Assembly (NCBI GenBank): GCA_963837635.1 | Contig: CAWINY010000007.1 | Coordinates: 1,240,001-1,304,000 of the forward strand | Direction: 5' to 3' | DNA: 64,000 nucleotides | From: CAWINY01 sp963837635 | GTDB taxonomy: Bacteria > Acidobacteriota > Terriglobia > Terriglobales > Acidobacteriaceae | Shown here: positions 42,733 through 54,067 of the stretch, in pieces | How the letters are laid out: the number at the start of each line of letters is the position of its first letter | Numbering within the stretch: position 1 is the stretch's first letter | Notes under the pieces: model-generated | What the model saw: the letters and a program-made list of their open reading frames with translations, nothing else | Database searches by the model: none | What the model was told of the DNA's origin: nothing | Program-made: the position numbers and the translations under genes

Positions 42733-43596
42733 TTAAAGATTTGGGGTGCTCGGTTTGGCTTTGAACTGATTCGCCCGTTCGAACTCTTCCTGCAAGCCGC
42801 GCGTGCGCAGATTTTCCCGCAGATGCGCCAGCCGCTGCTCCAGCCGGAGCAGCGCCTCTTGAATATTGGCGGTGTTGGTTAGCGCAATGTCGCGCCACAT
42901 GGAGTAAGGACTGGCGCCGATGCGCGTCATCTCCCGCAAGGCTCGCCCCCCGATCGCCTGCAACTCCGGATCCTCGCCAAATTCGTCTTCGAGCGAAGCG
43001 GCAAGGGCGGTCGCCAGCATCTGCGGCAGATGGCTCACCCAGGCGCAGATGCGGTCGTGCCGCTGGGCGTCGTTCAGCGTCAGCACGCGAGCGCCGATTC
43101 GCCGGAGCAGTTCGATGAACTCGCCCGGCCGGCCGTTTCCGAGGTCCTGTCCGACAAATGGGGTAAACAGCCAAACCGCATCACGAAACAGGCTGGCGTC
43201 GGCTTCGGCGACCCCGCTGTGCTCCTTGCCGGCCATGGGATGTCCGGCGAGGAAGCGCTCCGCCGCACTGGCTCCGAGCACCGACTTGGCCCGCGCCATG
43301 ATCTCGAACTTGGTGCTCCCGACATCGGTGATCAGCGCCTCGCGCGGGAAGAGCGGCGCCATCTCGATCAGGTTGATAATCGGACCCACCGGCGTGGCCA
43401 GCAGGATCAGATCGCTGCCCCGGGCCGCGGTTACAGGGTCTTCGATGGCCTCATCGATTGCGCCCAGGCGTAACGCCTCTCGGAGCACGGCAGGGCGATC
43501 ACAGCCAACGATCCGGCCACGGAATCCCGTCTGCTTGACCGCCAGCCCAAACGAGCCGCCGATCAGCCCGGTACCGATGATGGTGAGTTGATTCAT
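42733..43596 (-). CDS. tyrA: Prephenate/arogenate dehydrogenase (TyrA family)
   Basis: A 287-residue NAD(P)-binding enzyme of tyrosine synthesis, without fused chorismate mutase. Nucleotide-binding IIGTGLIGGSFGLAVK at the N-terminus and the catalytic GHPMAGKEHSGVAEAD and DAQRHDRICAWVSHLPQM segments are clear. The length fits the monofunctional family. Prephenate against arogenate preference cannot be decided. It is convergent with def. Confidence 0.93.
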   Translation of the reverse strand: MNQLTIIGTGLIGGSFGLAVKQTGFRGRIVGCDRPAVLREALRLGAIDEAIEDPVTAARGSDLILLATPVGPIINLIEMAPLFPREALITDVGSTKFEIMARAKSVLGASAAERFLAGHPMAGKEHSGVAEADASLFRDAVWLFTPFVGQDLGNGRPGEFIELLRRIGARVLTLNDAQRHDRICAWVSHLPQMLATALAASLEDEFGEDPELQAIGGRALREMTRIGASPYSMWRDIALTNTANIQEALLRLEQRLAHLRENLRTRGLQEEFERANQFKAKPSTPNL

Positions 43597-43608
43597 AAGA
43601 AAAGGGCA

Positions 43609-43713
43609 ACAGGTCCCAGGTAACAGGTGTCAGGTATCAGGTGAGTAGTGCTCCAGACAGTCGACGCTACCGACAAGCGACCTAGTACCTGATACCTGAT
43701 ACCTATTACCTGA
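43609..43713. repeat. Palindromic repeat GGTAACAGGTGTCAGGTATCAGG
   Basis: Tandem GGTATCAGG-type units at 43613-43642 and their complement ACCTGATACCTGATACC at 43687-43703 bracket unique sequence next to the thrS stop. Confidence 0.65.
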
Positions 43714-43714
43714 C

Positions 43715-45697
43715 TCACACCGTCGGCGCCTTCTCCGCGATCAGCTTGGAGATGCGCTCGACGAAATCCCCCACCGGCATGGTCTCGGTCCGCTCCGAGC
43801 CGCGGGTGCGGACGTTGACCGTGCTGGCCTCCGCTTCCTTATCGCCGACCACCAGCAGGAACGGTACTTTTTGCAAGGCGTGCTCGCGGATTTTGCTGTT
43901 CATCTTTTCGCTGCGGCCATCGACCTCGACCCGCACCGCTACCCGCTTCAGCGCCTCGGCAACAGTGTTGGCGTAGGGCACGTGGCGCTCGCTGATCGGG
44001 ATCACCACCGCCTGCATCGGGCACAGCCACACCGGAAACGCGCCGGTATAGTGCTCGATGAGCACGCCGAAGAAGCGTTCCACTGAGCCATACAGCGCGC
44101 GATGCACCATCAACGGCTGATGCCGCTGCCCGTCTTCGCCCACATATTCCAGGCCAAAGCGTGCCGGCAGGTTGAAGTCGAACTGTACGGTGGAAAGCTG
44201 CCACAGCCGGCCGATGGCATCGACAAGTTTGACGTCGATCTTCGGCCCATAGAATGCCGCTTCGCCCGGGATCACTTTGAAATCAATCTCGCGCCGCTTC
44301 AGCGCATTCTCCAGCGAGCGATTGGCCAGCTCCCATTGTTCGTCGCTACCGGCGAAGTTCTTGCGGTCACTCGGGTCCCAGGTCGATAGCTCCACCTGGA
44401 ATTTGTCAAAGCCATAGGTCTTGAGGACTGCAAGTGCAAAGTCGATGCAGCCCACCACCTCGTCTTCGATCTGCTGCGGAGTGCAGAAGATGTGGGCATC
44501 GTCCTGGGTAAAGCCGCGCACGCGCATCAGCCCGTGCATCACGCCCGAGCGCTCGTAGCGATACACCGTGCCCAGTTCGCCCAACCGGACCGGCAGGTCG
44601 CGATAGCTGCGCAGCGAGTCCTTGTAGATCAGGATGTGGAACGGGCAGTTCATGGGCTTCAGGCGATACTCGGCATCGTCCAGTTCCATGACGTCGAACA
44701 TGTTCTGCGCGTAATAGCCTTCGTGCCCCGAGGTCTGCCACAGTTGGCGGCGCGCCACATGCGGGGTGAAGACCATCGAGTAGCCACGCTTGCGGTATTC
44801 CTCGCGCAGCCAATCCTCCATGATCGTGCGAATCAACCCGCCCTTGGGATGCCAGAAGATCAGCCCCGGTCCGGCAAGTTCCTGGATGCTGTACAGGTCC
44901 AGTTGCTTGCCCAGCAGGCGATGGTCGCGCTTCTTAGCTTCTTCCACCTGCTTCAGGTACGCATCGAGTTCTTTCCTCGAGTAGAACGAGGTGCCGTAGA
45001 TGCGCTGCAGTTGCGGGTTCTTCTCGTCACCCAGCCAGTAGGCGCCAGCGATGTTGAGCAGCTTGAACGCCTTGATCTTGCCGGTCGAGGGTACGTGCGG
45101 CCCGCGGCAGAAGTCGAGAAACTTGCCCGTCTTGTAAATCGAGACCGCTTCGCCCGGCTTGGTGAACTGCTGGATGAAGTGGCACTTCATGAAGTCGCCT
45201 TCGGCCGAATACTTCTCCAGCGCCTGCTCGCGCGGCAGATGCTCCTGCGCATACGGCAGGTCCTGCTGCGCCAGCTCGGCCATCTTCTTCTCAATTCTTT
45301 CCAGGTCGTCGGGAGTGAACGCCGTCGGCCGGTAGAAGTCGTAGAAGAATCCGTTCTCGGTGGCGGGACCGTGCCCCAGCTTGGTCTCCGGAAAAAGTTC
45401 GAGGACCGCAGCCGCCATCAGATGCGCCGAGGAATGGCGGAAGACCTCCAGAGCCTCGGGGTCCTTTTCCGTCAGGATGCGCAGCTCGGAATCCTGGTCG
45501 AGCGGGCGGGTGAGGTCGATCAGCTGACCTCCATCCTGCGCGGTGCCGCTCGCACCGTTGAGAGGAGCGGCCTTGGCCACCAGCGCCGCCTGCGCCAGCC
45601 GCGGGCTGATGGACTGGGCGACGTCGAGCGGCGTGCTGCCCTTTTCAACTTCCTTCACGCTGCCATCGGGGAGTTTGACTTTGATGATTTCCGCCAT
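43715..45697 (-). CDS. thrS: Threonine--tRNA ligase
   Basis: A 660-residue class II synthetase. TGS domain (residues 1-65, IKVKLPDGSVKEVEKG), editing domain with the HxxxH motif in RHSSAHLMAAAV, then the catalytic core with the zinc Cys in PMNCPFHILIYKDSLRSYRDLPVRL and GEAAFYGPKID, then the C-terminal anticodon-binding domain (PISERHVPYANTVAEAL). ATG 45697 follows AGGTCAGG. The length is normal. It commonly precedes infC; here infC is not in the window. Confidence 0.97.
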   Translation of the reverse strand: MAEIIKVKLPDGSVKEVEKGSTPLDVAQSISPRLAQAALVAKAAPLNGASGTAQDGGQLIDLTRPLDQDSELRILTEKDPEALEVFRHSSAHLMAAAVLELFPETKLGHGPATENGFFYDFYRPTAFTPDDLERIEKKMAELAQQDLPYAQEHLPREQALEKYSAEGDFMKCHFIQQFTKPGEAVSIYKTGKFLDFCRGPHVPSTGKIKAFKLLNIAGAYWLGDEKNPQLQRIYGTSFYSRKELDAYLKQVEEAKKRDHRLLGKQLDLYSIQELAGPGLIFWHPKGGLIRTIMEDWLREEYRKRGYSMVFTPHVARRQLWQTSGHEGYYAQNMFDVMELDDAEYRLKPMNCPFHILIYKDSLRSYRDLPVRLGELGTVYRYERSGVMHGLMRVRGFTQDDAHIFCTPQQIEDEVVGCIDFALAVLKTYGFDKFQVELSTWDPSDRKNFAGSDEQWELANRSLENALKRREIDFKVIPGEAAFYGPKIDVKLVDAIGRLWQLSTVQFDFNLPARFGLEYVGEDGQRHQPLMVHRALYGSVERFFGVLIEHYTGAFPVWLCPMQAVVIPISERHVPYANTVAEALKRVAVRVEVDGRSEKMNSKIREHALQKVPFLLVVGDKEAEASTVNVRTRGSERTETMPVGDFVERISKLIAEKAPTV

Positions 45698-45795
45698 GCC
45701 TGACCTGTGTTTGCAGAACCGCCGCGAAAAACGATTACCGTGCGGGAAACATTGAGTTTAGCGGAGGGGCAGGGCCGACGCAAACCGTCGAACCC

Positions 45796-45995
45796 TTTTC
45801 ACCGCAGCGACCCAGAGGGCCACGGAGATAAAGATTTCAACGCGAAGCCGCGAAGACGCTAAGGAACCGAAGGTTAGAATCGGGTTGCCGTTCGCGATTC
45901 TAATCGGAGGTGTTGTTTGGTCTTACGCCTCGTCTCCTTCGCGCCTTAGCGGCTTCGCGTTGGATTTTTCCCTGCGTCCGCGGCAGTGAATAGGT
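45796..45995. repeat. Nested palindromes in the thrS leader gap
   Basis: An outer family B element (TTTTCACCGCAGCGACCCAG...CTGCGTCCGCGGCAGTGAA) contains an inner element with arms CAACGCGAAGCCGCGAAGAC (45837) and GGCGCCTTAGCGGCTTCGCG style (to 45962). One repeat seems to have inserted into another. No gene was seen in 45698-46109. Confidence 0.7.
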
Positions 45996-46109
45996 TTTCA
46001 GCGACGCCTTACCCGCCCTCGGTGCCAGCCATCACTGCGTTACTGCTCGCCATCGACTAAACTACCCTTCGAAGGCGGCAGGCCGTATCTGCACCGCGCC
46101 TGATTGTGC

Positions 46110-46844
46110 ATGCATCCAATGGAGAAGGCCGAGATTTTAAGGGTTGAAGGACTGAGAAAAGTTTTTCGCAGCGGCTCCTCCGACCTGTTGCTCTTTGAGA
46201 ATTTGTCTTTCCGGGTGGCGCAGGGCGAGATGGTCGCTATAATCGGCCAGTCCGGAGCGGGCAAAAGCACGCTTTTGCATGTACTTGGCGCGCTTGAGTC
46301 GGCTTCCGCGGGTGACGTATACTTCGACCAACTTCAGCTGCGATCGCTTTCCGATGAGGCCGCCGCCGAATTTCGCAACCGTGAGATCGGCTACGTCTGG
46401 CAGGCTCACTACTTGCTGCCGGAATTTACCGCGGTGGAAAACGTGGCTATGCCGCTGATGGTTCGTGGGATCGGGCGGGCTTCCGCCGATGCAGAAGCTG
46501 CAATTTGGCTGCGAGCGGTCGGCTTGGAAGAGCGGGTTCATCACCGCCCCGGCGAGCTTTCCGGAGGCGAACAGCAAAGGGTCGCGCTGGCCCGGGCGCT
46601 GGTCACCCGGCCGCGAATGCTATTGGCCGACGAACCTACCGGCGACCTGGACACTCGCACGGCGGAAACGGTTTTTGAGTTGATCGCCAGGCTCCATCGC
46701 GACTATCGGCTGACCTCTGTCATCGCTACCCATAACCTTGTGTTTGCGCGGCGATGCGATCGCGTTCTGCGGCTGAACCGCGGACGTTTCGAAGAACTGG
46801 CGCCGGAATTACTCGCAGCGGATTATTTGGGACTGGACGATTGA
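46110..46844 (+). CDS. ABC transporter ATP-binding protein, LolD-like
   Basis: A 244-residue ATPase (ATG 46110; ATG 46119 is also possible). Walker A GQSGAGKST, Q-loop YVWQAHYLLPEF, signature LSGGEQQRVALARAL, Walker B MLLADEPTGDLD and switch ATHN are all present. The family with DxxTxxTVFxLI and VENVAMPLM is LolD/MacB-like; LolD releases lipoproteins from the inner membrane with LolC/E. No permease is adjacent, so the partner is elsewhere. Confidence 0.88.
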   Translation: MHPMEKAEILRVEGLRKVFRSGSSDLLLFENLSFRVAQGEMVAIIGQSGAGKSTLLHVLGALESASAGDVYFDQLQLRSLSDEAAAEFRNREIGYVWQAHYLLPEFTAVENVAMPLMVRGIGRASADAEAAIWLRAVGLEERVHHRPGELSGGEQQRVALARALVTRPRMLLADEPTGDLDTRTAETVFELIARLHRDYRLTSVIATHNLVFARRCDRVLRLNRGRFEELAPELLAADYLGLDD

Positions 46845-47049
46845 AACTTCCCTTGCTTCCCTCGGGTTTTAACCGTATGGGGTGCGAGTCGGGGAGGTGG
46901 TACAGAGGGAGTACCGGGTTGCCGGGTTCGTGGATAATTCCACCGGGCCCCTAACAAAGCGCAGCGTATGCAGGCACGCTGCCGATATATAGGAAACGGT
47001 TTTGGTTGTGAGGGCCCCCTCGGTTACTGGCGGGTCTCAGGAGACAGCA

Positions 47050-49494
<2,445 letters not shown>

Positions 49495-49530
49495 GTGGGC
49501 AGCGATAGATAACGTATTGCGAAAGAGCGC

Positions 49531-49727
49531 TTTCAGCTATCCGCTCTCAGCTTCCGCAATCAAAGCTGGGAGCGGGATCTGAAGGCCGAAAGCTGAGAGC
49601 TGAAAGCGCTTCTTCTTAGAAGTCCATACCATGGAAGCCCCGGGCAAACCTGCCCGGGCACAGGCAAAACAGCCGCCAGCGTAAGCTGACGGCTGTTTCG
49701 CTGTAGCGCCGGCGCCTCGCCGGCGGG
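49531..49727. repeat. Hairpin-rich gap with left REP of the transposase (family J)
   Basis: An AGCTTTCAGCTCTCAGC-type palindrome (49531-49612), the hairpin CCCGGGCA-AACC-TGCCCGGG (49639-49658), the hairpin AAACAGCCG...CGGCTGTTT (49667-49698) and REP TGTAGCGCCGGCGCCTCGCC plus GGCGGG (49702-49727). The REP is an inverted copy of 50371-50396. Confidence 0.75.
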
Positions 49728-49770
49728 CCCTGCTTGCTTCCACAACAATTCTCGGCTAAGCTTCCGCGCC

Positions 49771-50364
49771 GTGACGACGGTAACCATTCGAACTCGCGGC
49801 TATCTCCCGCATTGGGAGCGACCCGGATCAAATTATTTCGTCACCTTCCGGCTCGCCGACTCACTCCCACAACCTATTCGCGAGCAACTCGCCGCCCGTA
49901 AGCTTCGGCTCGAGACCGCTCGAAATAGTGATCGCAAGTTACTCGCGGTCGAGTCCGTGGCCCTCAATGCGCTCAGCACCAAACGAATTGAAGCGCTGCT
50001 GGATGCGGGCTCCGGATCATGCCTGTTGAGGGACCCGGCGAACGCCTCGATTGTTGGCGATGTGCTCGGGAGAGACAATTCAACGCATTATCTGCTGCGG
50101 GCATGGTGCGTGATGCCCAACCACGTTCATGTGGTGTTTGCGACCGATGGGCCACTGGCAAGAATCGTGCAGGCATGGAAGTCGGTCAGCTCCAAACTGA
50201 TCAACCGTCGCCTGCAGCGCCGGGGAACCTTGTGGCAACGTGAGTATTATGACCGCTTGTTGCGCGACGAGGCAGAACTGACGCGCGCTGTTGAGTATGT
50301 CGAACAGAACCCATTACGGGCGGGTCTGACACAGTGGCCTTGGGTGCGTACCTACGATGTTTAG
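49771..50364 (+). mobile_element. REP-associated tyrosine transposase (RAYT, IS200/IS605-like) CDS
   Basis: A 197-residue RAYT with a GTG start at 49771. Family features: GSNYFVTFRLADS near the start, AWCVMPNHVHVVF with the HUH metal site (H118 and H120), RGTLWQREYYDRLLRDE, and EYVEQNPLRAGL with the likely nucleophile Tyr176. It lacks a TnpB partner. Nearly identical inverted REPs (26 bases, one mismatch) lie on both sides: 49702-49727 and 50371-50396. RAYTs are thought to spread REP sequences; this one seems complete. Its REP also matches 8283-8350 in part, but not families A-D. Confidence 0.9.
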
Positions 50365-50370
50365 GCAGGA

Positions 50371-50396
50371 CCCGCCGGCGAGACGCCGGCGCTACA
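50371..50396. repeat. Right REP of the transposase (family J)
   Basis: CCCGCCGGCGAGACGCCGGC plus GCTACA, the reverse complement of the left REP apart from one base. Adjacent outward bases GCAGGA and TCCTGC-like GCCCTGC also match in the inverted sense. Confidence 0.85.
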
Positions 50397-50463
50397 ACTT
50401 CTTCATCCCTGAGCCCGCCAATCGCGTCTATGACTTGTGGGTAGCGCGATCCTGGCAGGACCT

Positions 50464-52095
50464 ATGAACATTGTCATTGCGGAAAAGCTCTCTTCCTCGG
50501 CTGTCAACCTCCTGAAACAGGAGCGCGGCTGGACCGTCATTACTCACGACCAGATTGAGCCGGGCAAGCTGGCACAATACGTCGCCCACGCCGATGCGCT
50601 GATCGTCCGCTCCGCTGTTCAGGCCGACGCCGCACTGCTCCAGCACGCCCGCAGGCTGCGCGTCATCGGCAGAGCCGGCGTGGGCGTGGACAACGTGGAT
50701 CTCGATGCCGCGACCAAGAAGGGCATCTGCGTGATGAACACGCCCGGGACCAACGCAGTAGCCGTGGCTGAACACACTATGGGCCTGATGCTGGCCATGG
50801 CGCGCTCCATCCCGCGCGCCTGCGGCTCCCTGAAGCAAGGTCTCTGGGAGAAGAAATCGCTGCAGGGCAGCGAACTGCGTAACAAGACGCTCGGCATCGT
50901 CGGATTGGGGCGCGTCGGCATGGAGGTTGCCAAGCGCGCGCTGTCCTTCGGCATGACCGTGCTGGCGCACGACCCTTACGTCACGCCCGCCGTCGCTGAG
51001 GAAAAGGGCGTCTCGATGGTCACGTTGGACGCACTCTATGCCGCCGCCGACTACCTCACGCTTCACGTGGGTCTGACGCCGCAGACCGCCGGCATGATCA
51101 ACGCCGAAACGATTGCCAAGATGAAGAAGGGCGCGCGCCTGGTGAACTGCGCCCGCGGCGAACTGATTGACGAGGCCGCCCTCGCCGCCGCGCTCGAAAA
51201 CGGCCAACTGGCTGGCGCTGCTATCGACGTTTTCTCCGAAGAGCCGCCCCGCAACTCGCCGCTCCTGGCGCTTGCCAACCTGATCGCGACCCCGCACATC
51301 GCCGGCTCTACGCACGAGGCGCAGGAAGCCGTGGGCGTGCAGATCGCGCAGCAAGTGCGGGAGTATCTGAAGTCCGGCATCAGCCAGAACGCGGTCAACG
51401 TGCCCTCGGTCACCGAGGAGGAATACGCGGAGATGCTGCCCTTCATCGCACTGGCCGAAAGGCTGGGCGGTTTTATCGCGCAGATCGTGGAGGGCAACGT
51501 CGAACTGATCACGCTGCAGTACAGTGGCCGTCTGGCCGGGTGGAAGACCGCGCTCATCCGCAACGCCGCGATCATGGGCGTGCTCAACCGTTTTGATGAG
51601 CACATCAACGTGGTGAACGCCGCCACCATCGCCCAGGAGCGGGGCATCCGCATCGCCGAAACCGGTAAGGAGCGCCTGGTGGGCGTCCGCTCCTCGGATG
51701 TCCTTGGCATCGCCCTGCGCACCAACATGGCGGAAGAACTGGTGCGCGGCACCGTGCTGCACCGCAATTCTCCGCGACTGCTGGCGGTTGGTGACATCGA
51801 CATCGAGGCCCGCCTGGACCGCGAGCTGCTCTACATGCACAATCTCGACGTGCCCGGCGTGGTCGGCAAGCTCGGAACCGTCCTGTCCAATGCCAATATC
51901 AACATTGCCGACCTTTCGCTTGGCCGCGCCGAAGACGACGGCACAGGCCCGCGCAAAGCCATCAGCGTGGTCCGCGTGGACAGCCCCGTGCCGGAATCGG
52001 TGCTGGCGGAACTGCGACGTATCCCGGCCATCACGCTGGCGAAAGCAATCCATCTGCCCGGGGAGACAGTCGAGCGCACCCTGGCGGCAGCGTGA
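50464..52095 (+). CDS. serA: D-3-phosphoglycerate dehydrogenase
   Basis: A 543-residue first enzyme of serine synthesis. ATG 50464 is preceded by GCAGGA. Substrate-domain RAGVGVDNVDLDAA, NAD-binding GIVGLGRVGMEVA, catalytic Arg in NCARGELIDE, Glu in IDVFSEEPP and His in PHIAGSTHEAQ are in place. An allosteric substrate-binding (ASB) domain follows, and an ACT domain ends the protein (MHNLDVPGVVGKLGTVLSNANINI). The size matches the ASB-ACT type found in Mycobacterium and Bacillus. Monocistronic. Confidence 0.97.
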   Translation: MNIVIAEKLSSSAVNLLKQERGWTVITHDQIEPGKLAQYVAHADALIVRSAVQADAALLQHARRLRVIGRAGVGVDNVDLDAATKKGICVMNTPGTNAVAVAEHTMGLMLAMARSIPRACGSLKQGLWEKKSLQGSELRNKTLGIVGLGRVGMEVAKRALSFGMTVLAHDPYVTPAVAEEKGVSMVTLDALYAAADYLTLHVGLTPQTAGMINAETIAKMKKGARLVNCARGELIDEAALAAALENGQLAGAAIDVFSEEPPRNSPLLALANLIATPHIAGSTHEAQEAVGVQIAQQVREYLKSGISQNAVNVPSVTEEEYAEMLPFIALAERLGGFIAQIVEGNVELITLQYSGRLAGWKTALIRNAAIMGVLNRFDEHINVVNAATIAQERGIRIAETGKERLVGVRSSDVLGIALRTNMAEELVRGTVLHRNSPRLLAVGDIDIEARLDRELLYMHNLDVPGVVGKLGTVLSNANINIADLSLGRAEDDGTGPRKAISVVRVDSPVPESVLAELRRIPAITLAKAIHLPGETVERTLAAA

Positions 52096-52114
52096 AGCAT
52101 ACAGAACGACGAGG

Positions 52115-52255
52115 GCGTCATCCTGAGCGCCGAGCGCCCGGTTTTGGCGCGAGGACGCGAAGGATCTCGCGTGAACTGCCGAGTTCTCCCTGCTACGCGC
52201 AAGATCCTTCACTCCCTTCGTCCAAAAGCAGGACTCCGGTCGTTCAGGATGACGC
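52115..52255. repeat. Family G palindrome after serA
   Basis: GCGTCATCCTGAGCG on the left and TCGTTCAGGATGACGC-type sequence on the right, with inner CGCGAAGGATC / AAGATCCTTC pairing. Likely transcript end for serA. Confidence 0.7.
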
Positions 52256-52312
52256 CTCGCAAGTTCGATCTGAGACAGACTATCCGCGGACCGCGGATCA
52301 GTTCAGCGAGCC

Positions 52313-52807
52313 TCAACCAGGGCGGAGCTCGGCCACCTCTTCGCCGGTGTAAAACACCGCAGCGGGCGCGCCGCTGGCAATGCGGGCAGCTCTGGTGTTG
52401 ACCTGCTGGATATCCTGCTTCGACCAACCCACGCTGGACAGTTCGATCTCGCCGTCTTCCGCGATCACAAAGACCGTGGGCACATTGGTCAGGCCGTAGG
52501 CGTTCGAGACCGGATACTTGCCGCGGTCATCCAGCAGAATGGGGAACGAAATGCCGTATTGGCGGACGAAAGCCGCCGTGTCCTCTTTCGAGTTCTGGCT
52601 GATGCCGATGACTGCGGCCTTGCCGCCGTATGCCTTGTGGATGCGCTCGAGGTATGGAAACGCGTACTGGCACACCGGGCAACTGACTTTGAAAAACGCC
52701 GCGATCACCGGGCCGAGCTTGAGCGCGTCGGCCAGCGAAAAGCTGGCGCCTGCCAGGGTGGGCAGGGTGAAATCCGGAGCCTTGGTGCCGGTCGTCAAAG
52801 CGGGCAT
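52313..52807 (-). CDS. Thioredoxin-fold redoxin/TlpA-like protein
   Basis: A 164-residue soluble thiol protein; ATG 52807 follows GGAGGAAG. AAFFKVSCPVCQYAFPYLERI contains CPVC, a CxxC in the redoxin/AhpC-TSA position, and GLTNVPTVFVIAEDGEI has the cis-Pro. No signal peptide is seen, so it is probably cytoplasmic. It resembles ResA/TlpA-like or peroxiredoxin-like proteins; with both Cys residues close together a disulfide reductase role is more likely than a 1-Cys peroxiredoxin. Substrate unknown. Confidence 0.85.
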   Translation of the reverse strand: MPALTTGTKAPDFTLPTLAGASFSLADALKLGPVIAAFFKVSCPVCQYAFPYLERIHKAYGGKAAVIGISQNSKEDTAAFVRQYGISFPILLDDRGKYPVSNAYGLTNVPTVFVIAEDGEIELSSVGWSKQDIQQVNTRAARIASGAPAAVFYTGEEVAELRPG

Positions 52808-52832
52808 GCTTCCTCCATTCAGAGAATAAAAC

Positions 52833-52931
52833 TTACCGCGGATTTTCACGGATTGAAACGGATTTCCGCGGATGGGTTTCTAAGGAAATGAATTCGTGTG
52901 ATCCGTTCTGAAACGTAAAATCCGCGGTAAG
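52833..52931. repeat. Family C palindrome
   Basis: TTACCGCGGATTTTCACGGA and the opposite ACGTAAAATCCGCGGTAA arms between the redoxin start and the mutY stop. Confidence 0.8.
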
Positions 52932-52951
52932 AATTTTCTCAAGGCGCTTGA

Positions 52952-54067
52952 TTAGATGAGTTGCAAGCGACGAAGAATCTTGCGCGCCAGCCCCGTCAGT
53001 GGCAATGACGTAAGTCTTGCCACCGGGACCCAGCGACCCCCGGCAGGCGCGGCGGCCTTCTTGTCGCCATGGTGCACGGTGACCAGGTAATCGGTTGTCG
53101 TGATCGAGTGCCGCAGCGTGAGCAGCGGAGGGAGTTCGCTGGCCGCGCCGGCCGTGGGCAGCTCCCACATGCCCGCCATCTTCGGCTCCTGTTGGGAGCG
53201 CTGCACCAGCAGCACGGACTGGCCCCTGCGGCAGAACGCGTATTGCAGCCGGCTTTTCCTGCGCGCCGTCTTCGACGGAGATGCCGCCTGGCCGATTGCG
53301 ACCGGCGGCGCTGCCGCTGTCCGCGAAGCGCCGTGTAGATCCCGCGAGCTACACCACCGTTTTACCGGGCACGGATCGCAGCGCGGCGACTGGGGCAGGC
53401 AGACCACCGCGCCCAGTTCCATCATGGCCTGGTTGAAATCGCCGGGACGGCGCTTGCTCAGTAGCAACTCGGCCATCGTCCAGGTCTCGGCGGAGCTCAT
53501 CGTTTCCCTGAACCCACATCTGCCAAAACCGGGCAGATGTGGGGCACCCTCAACCTTGCGCCCCTCAACCTTGCCCGCCAGTAAGCGGGAGAGCACGCGC
53601 TCGACGTTGCCGTCCACGACCGCGCAGCAATTGCCGAAAGCTATGCTCGCGATGGCCGCCGCCGTGTAGCGGCCGACCCCCGGCAGTTGGCGCCAATCTT
53701 CGGCGGTTGAGGGAAACTGCCCGCCACGGTCGAGCACGATGATTCGCGCCGCCCGGTGCAGCGCACGGGCACGGCGATAGTAGCCCAGGCCGCTCCAGGC
53801 GGCGAGAACAGAGTCCAGGGGAGCGGCGGCAAGGGTGTTTACGTCAGGAAAGCGGCGCAGGAAACCATGGTAGTGCTCAAGCACCGCATGTACGCGGGTC
53901 TGCTGCAACATGATTTCGGACAGCCAGACGCGGTAAGGATCGTGGCTTTCGCGCCAGGGCAGCGGCCTCCGGTGCTGGTCGAACCACGCCAGCAGTGCCG
54001 CGCGGAATCGGCTCATCGCGGACTTCGTCAGAGTAGCCGCGCTCGCCTGCGATTCATATTGGCGCAT
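52952..54067 (-). CDS. mutY: Adenine DNA glycosylase MutY, with a palindromic-element insertion
   Basis: A 371-residue glycosylase removing A opposite 8-oxoG. SEIMLQQTRV with catalytic E51, helix-hairpin-helix LPGVGRYTAAAI (128-139) and catalytic D152 in VDGNVERVLSR are intact, as is the Fe-S cluster C223-x6-C230-x2-C233-x5-C239. A NUDIX-like C-terminal domain recognises 8-oxoG. Residues about 167-188 (VEGRKVEGAPHLPGFGRCGF) are an in-frame family A insertion in the loop after VDGNVERVLSR, absent from other MutY proteins I know. The start overlaps the stop of the phosphoesterase gene by one base. Confidence 0.94.
   Translation of the reverse strand: MRQYESQASAATLTKSAMSRFRAALLAWFDQHRRPLPWRESHDPYRVWLSEIMLQQTRVHAVLEHYHGFLRRFPDVNTLAAAPLDSVLAAWSGLGYYRRARALHRAARIIVLDRGGQFPSTAEDWRQLPGVGRYTAAAIASIAFGNCCAVVDGNVERVLSRLLAGKVEGRKVEGAPHLPGFGRCGFRETMSSAETWTMAELLLSKRRPGDFNQAMMELGAVVCLPQSPRCDPCPVKRWCSSRDLHGASRTAAAPPVAIGQAASPSKTARRKSRLQYAFCRRGQSVLLVQRSQQEPKMAGMWELPTAGAASELPPLLTLRHSITTTDYLVTVHHGDKKAAAPAGGRWVPVARLTSLPLTGLARKILRRLQLI
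53513..53543. repeat. Family A palindrome inside mutY
   Basis: CCCACATCTGCC, loop AAAACCG, GGCAGATGTGGG, reversed, with GGCACCCTC flank. It encodes GAPHLPGFGRCGF in MutY. Confidence 0.92.

Noticed and set aside
50428..52212. Open frame of 594 residues on the minus strand
   Set aside because: It lies antisense to the complete serA gene, is His/Arg-rich and shows no motif; it is a shadow of GC-rich codons.
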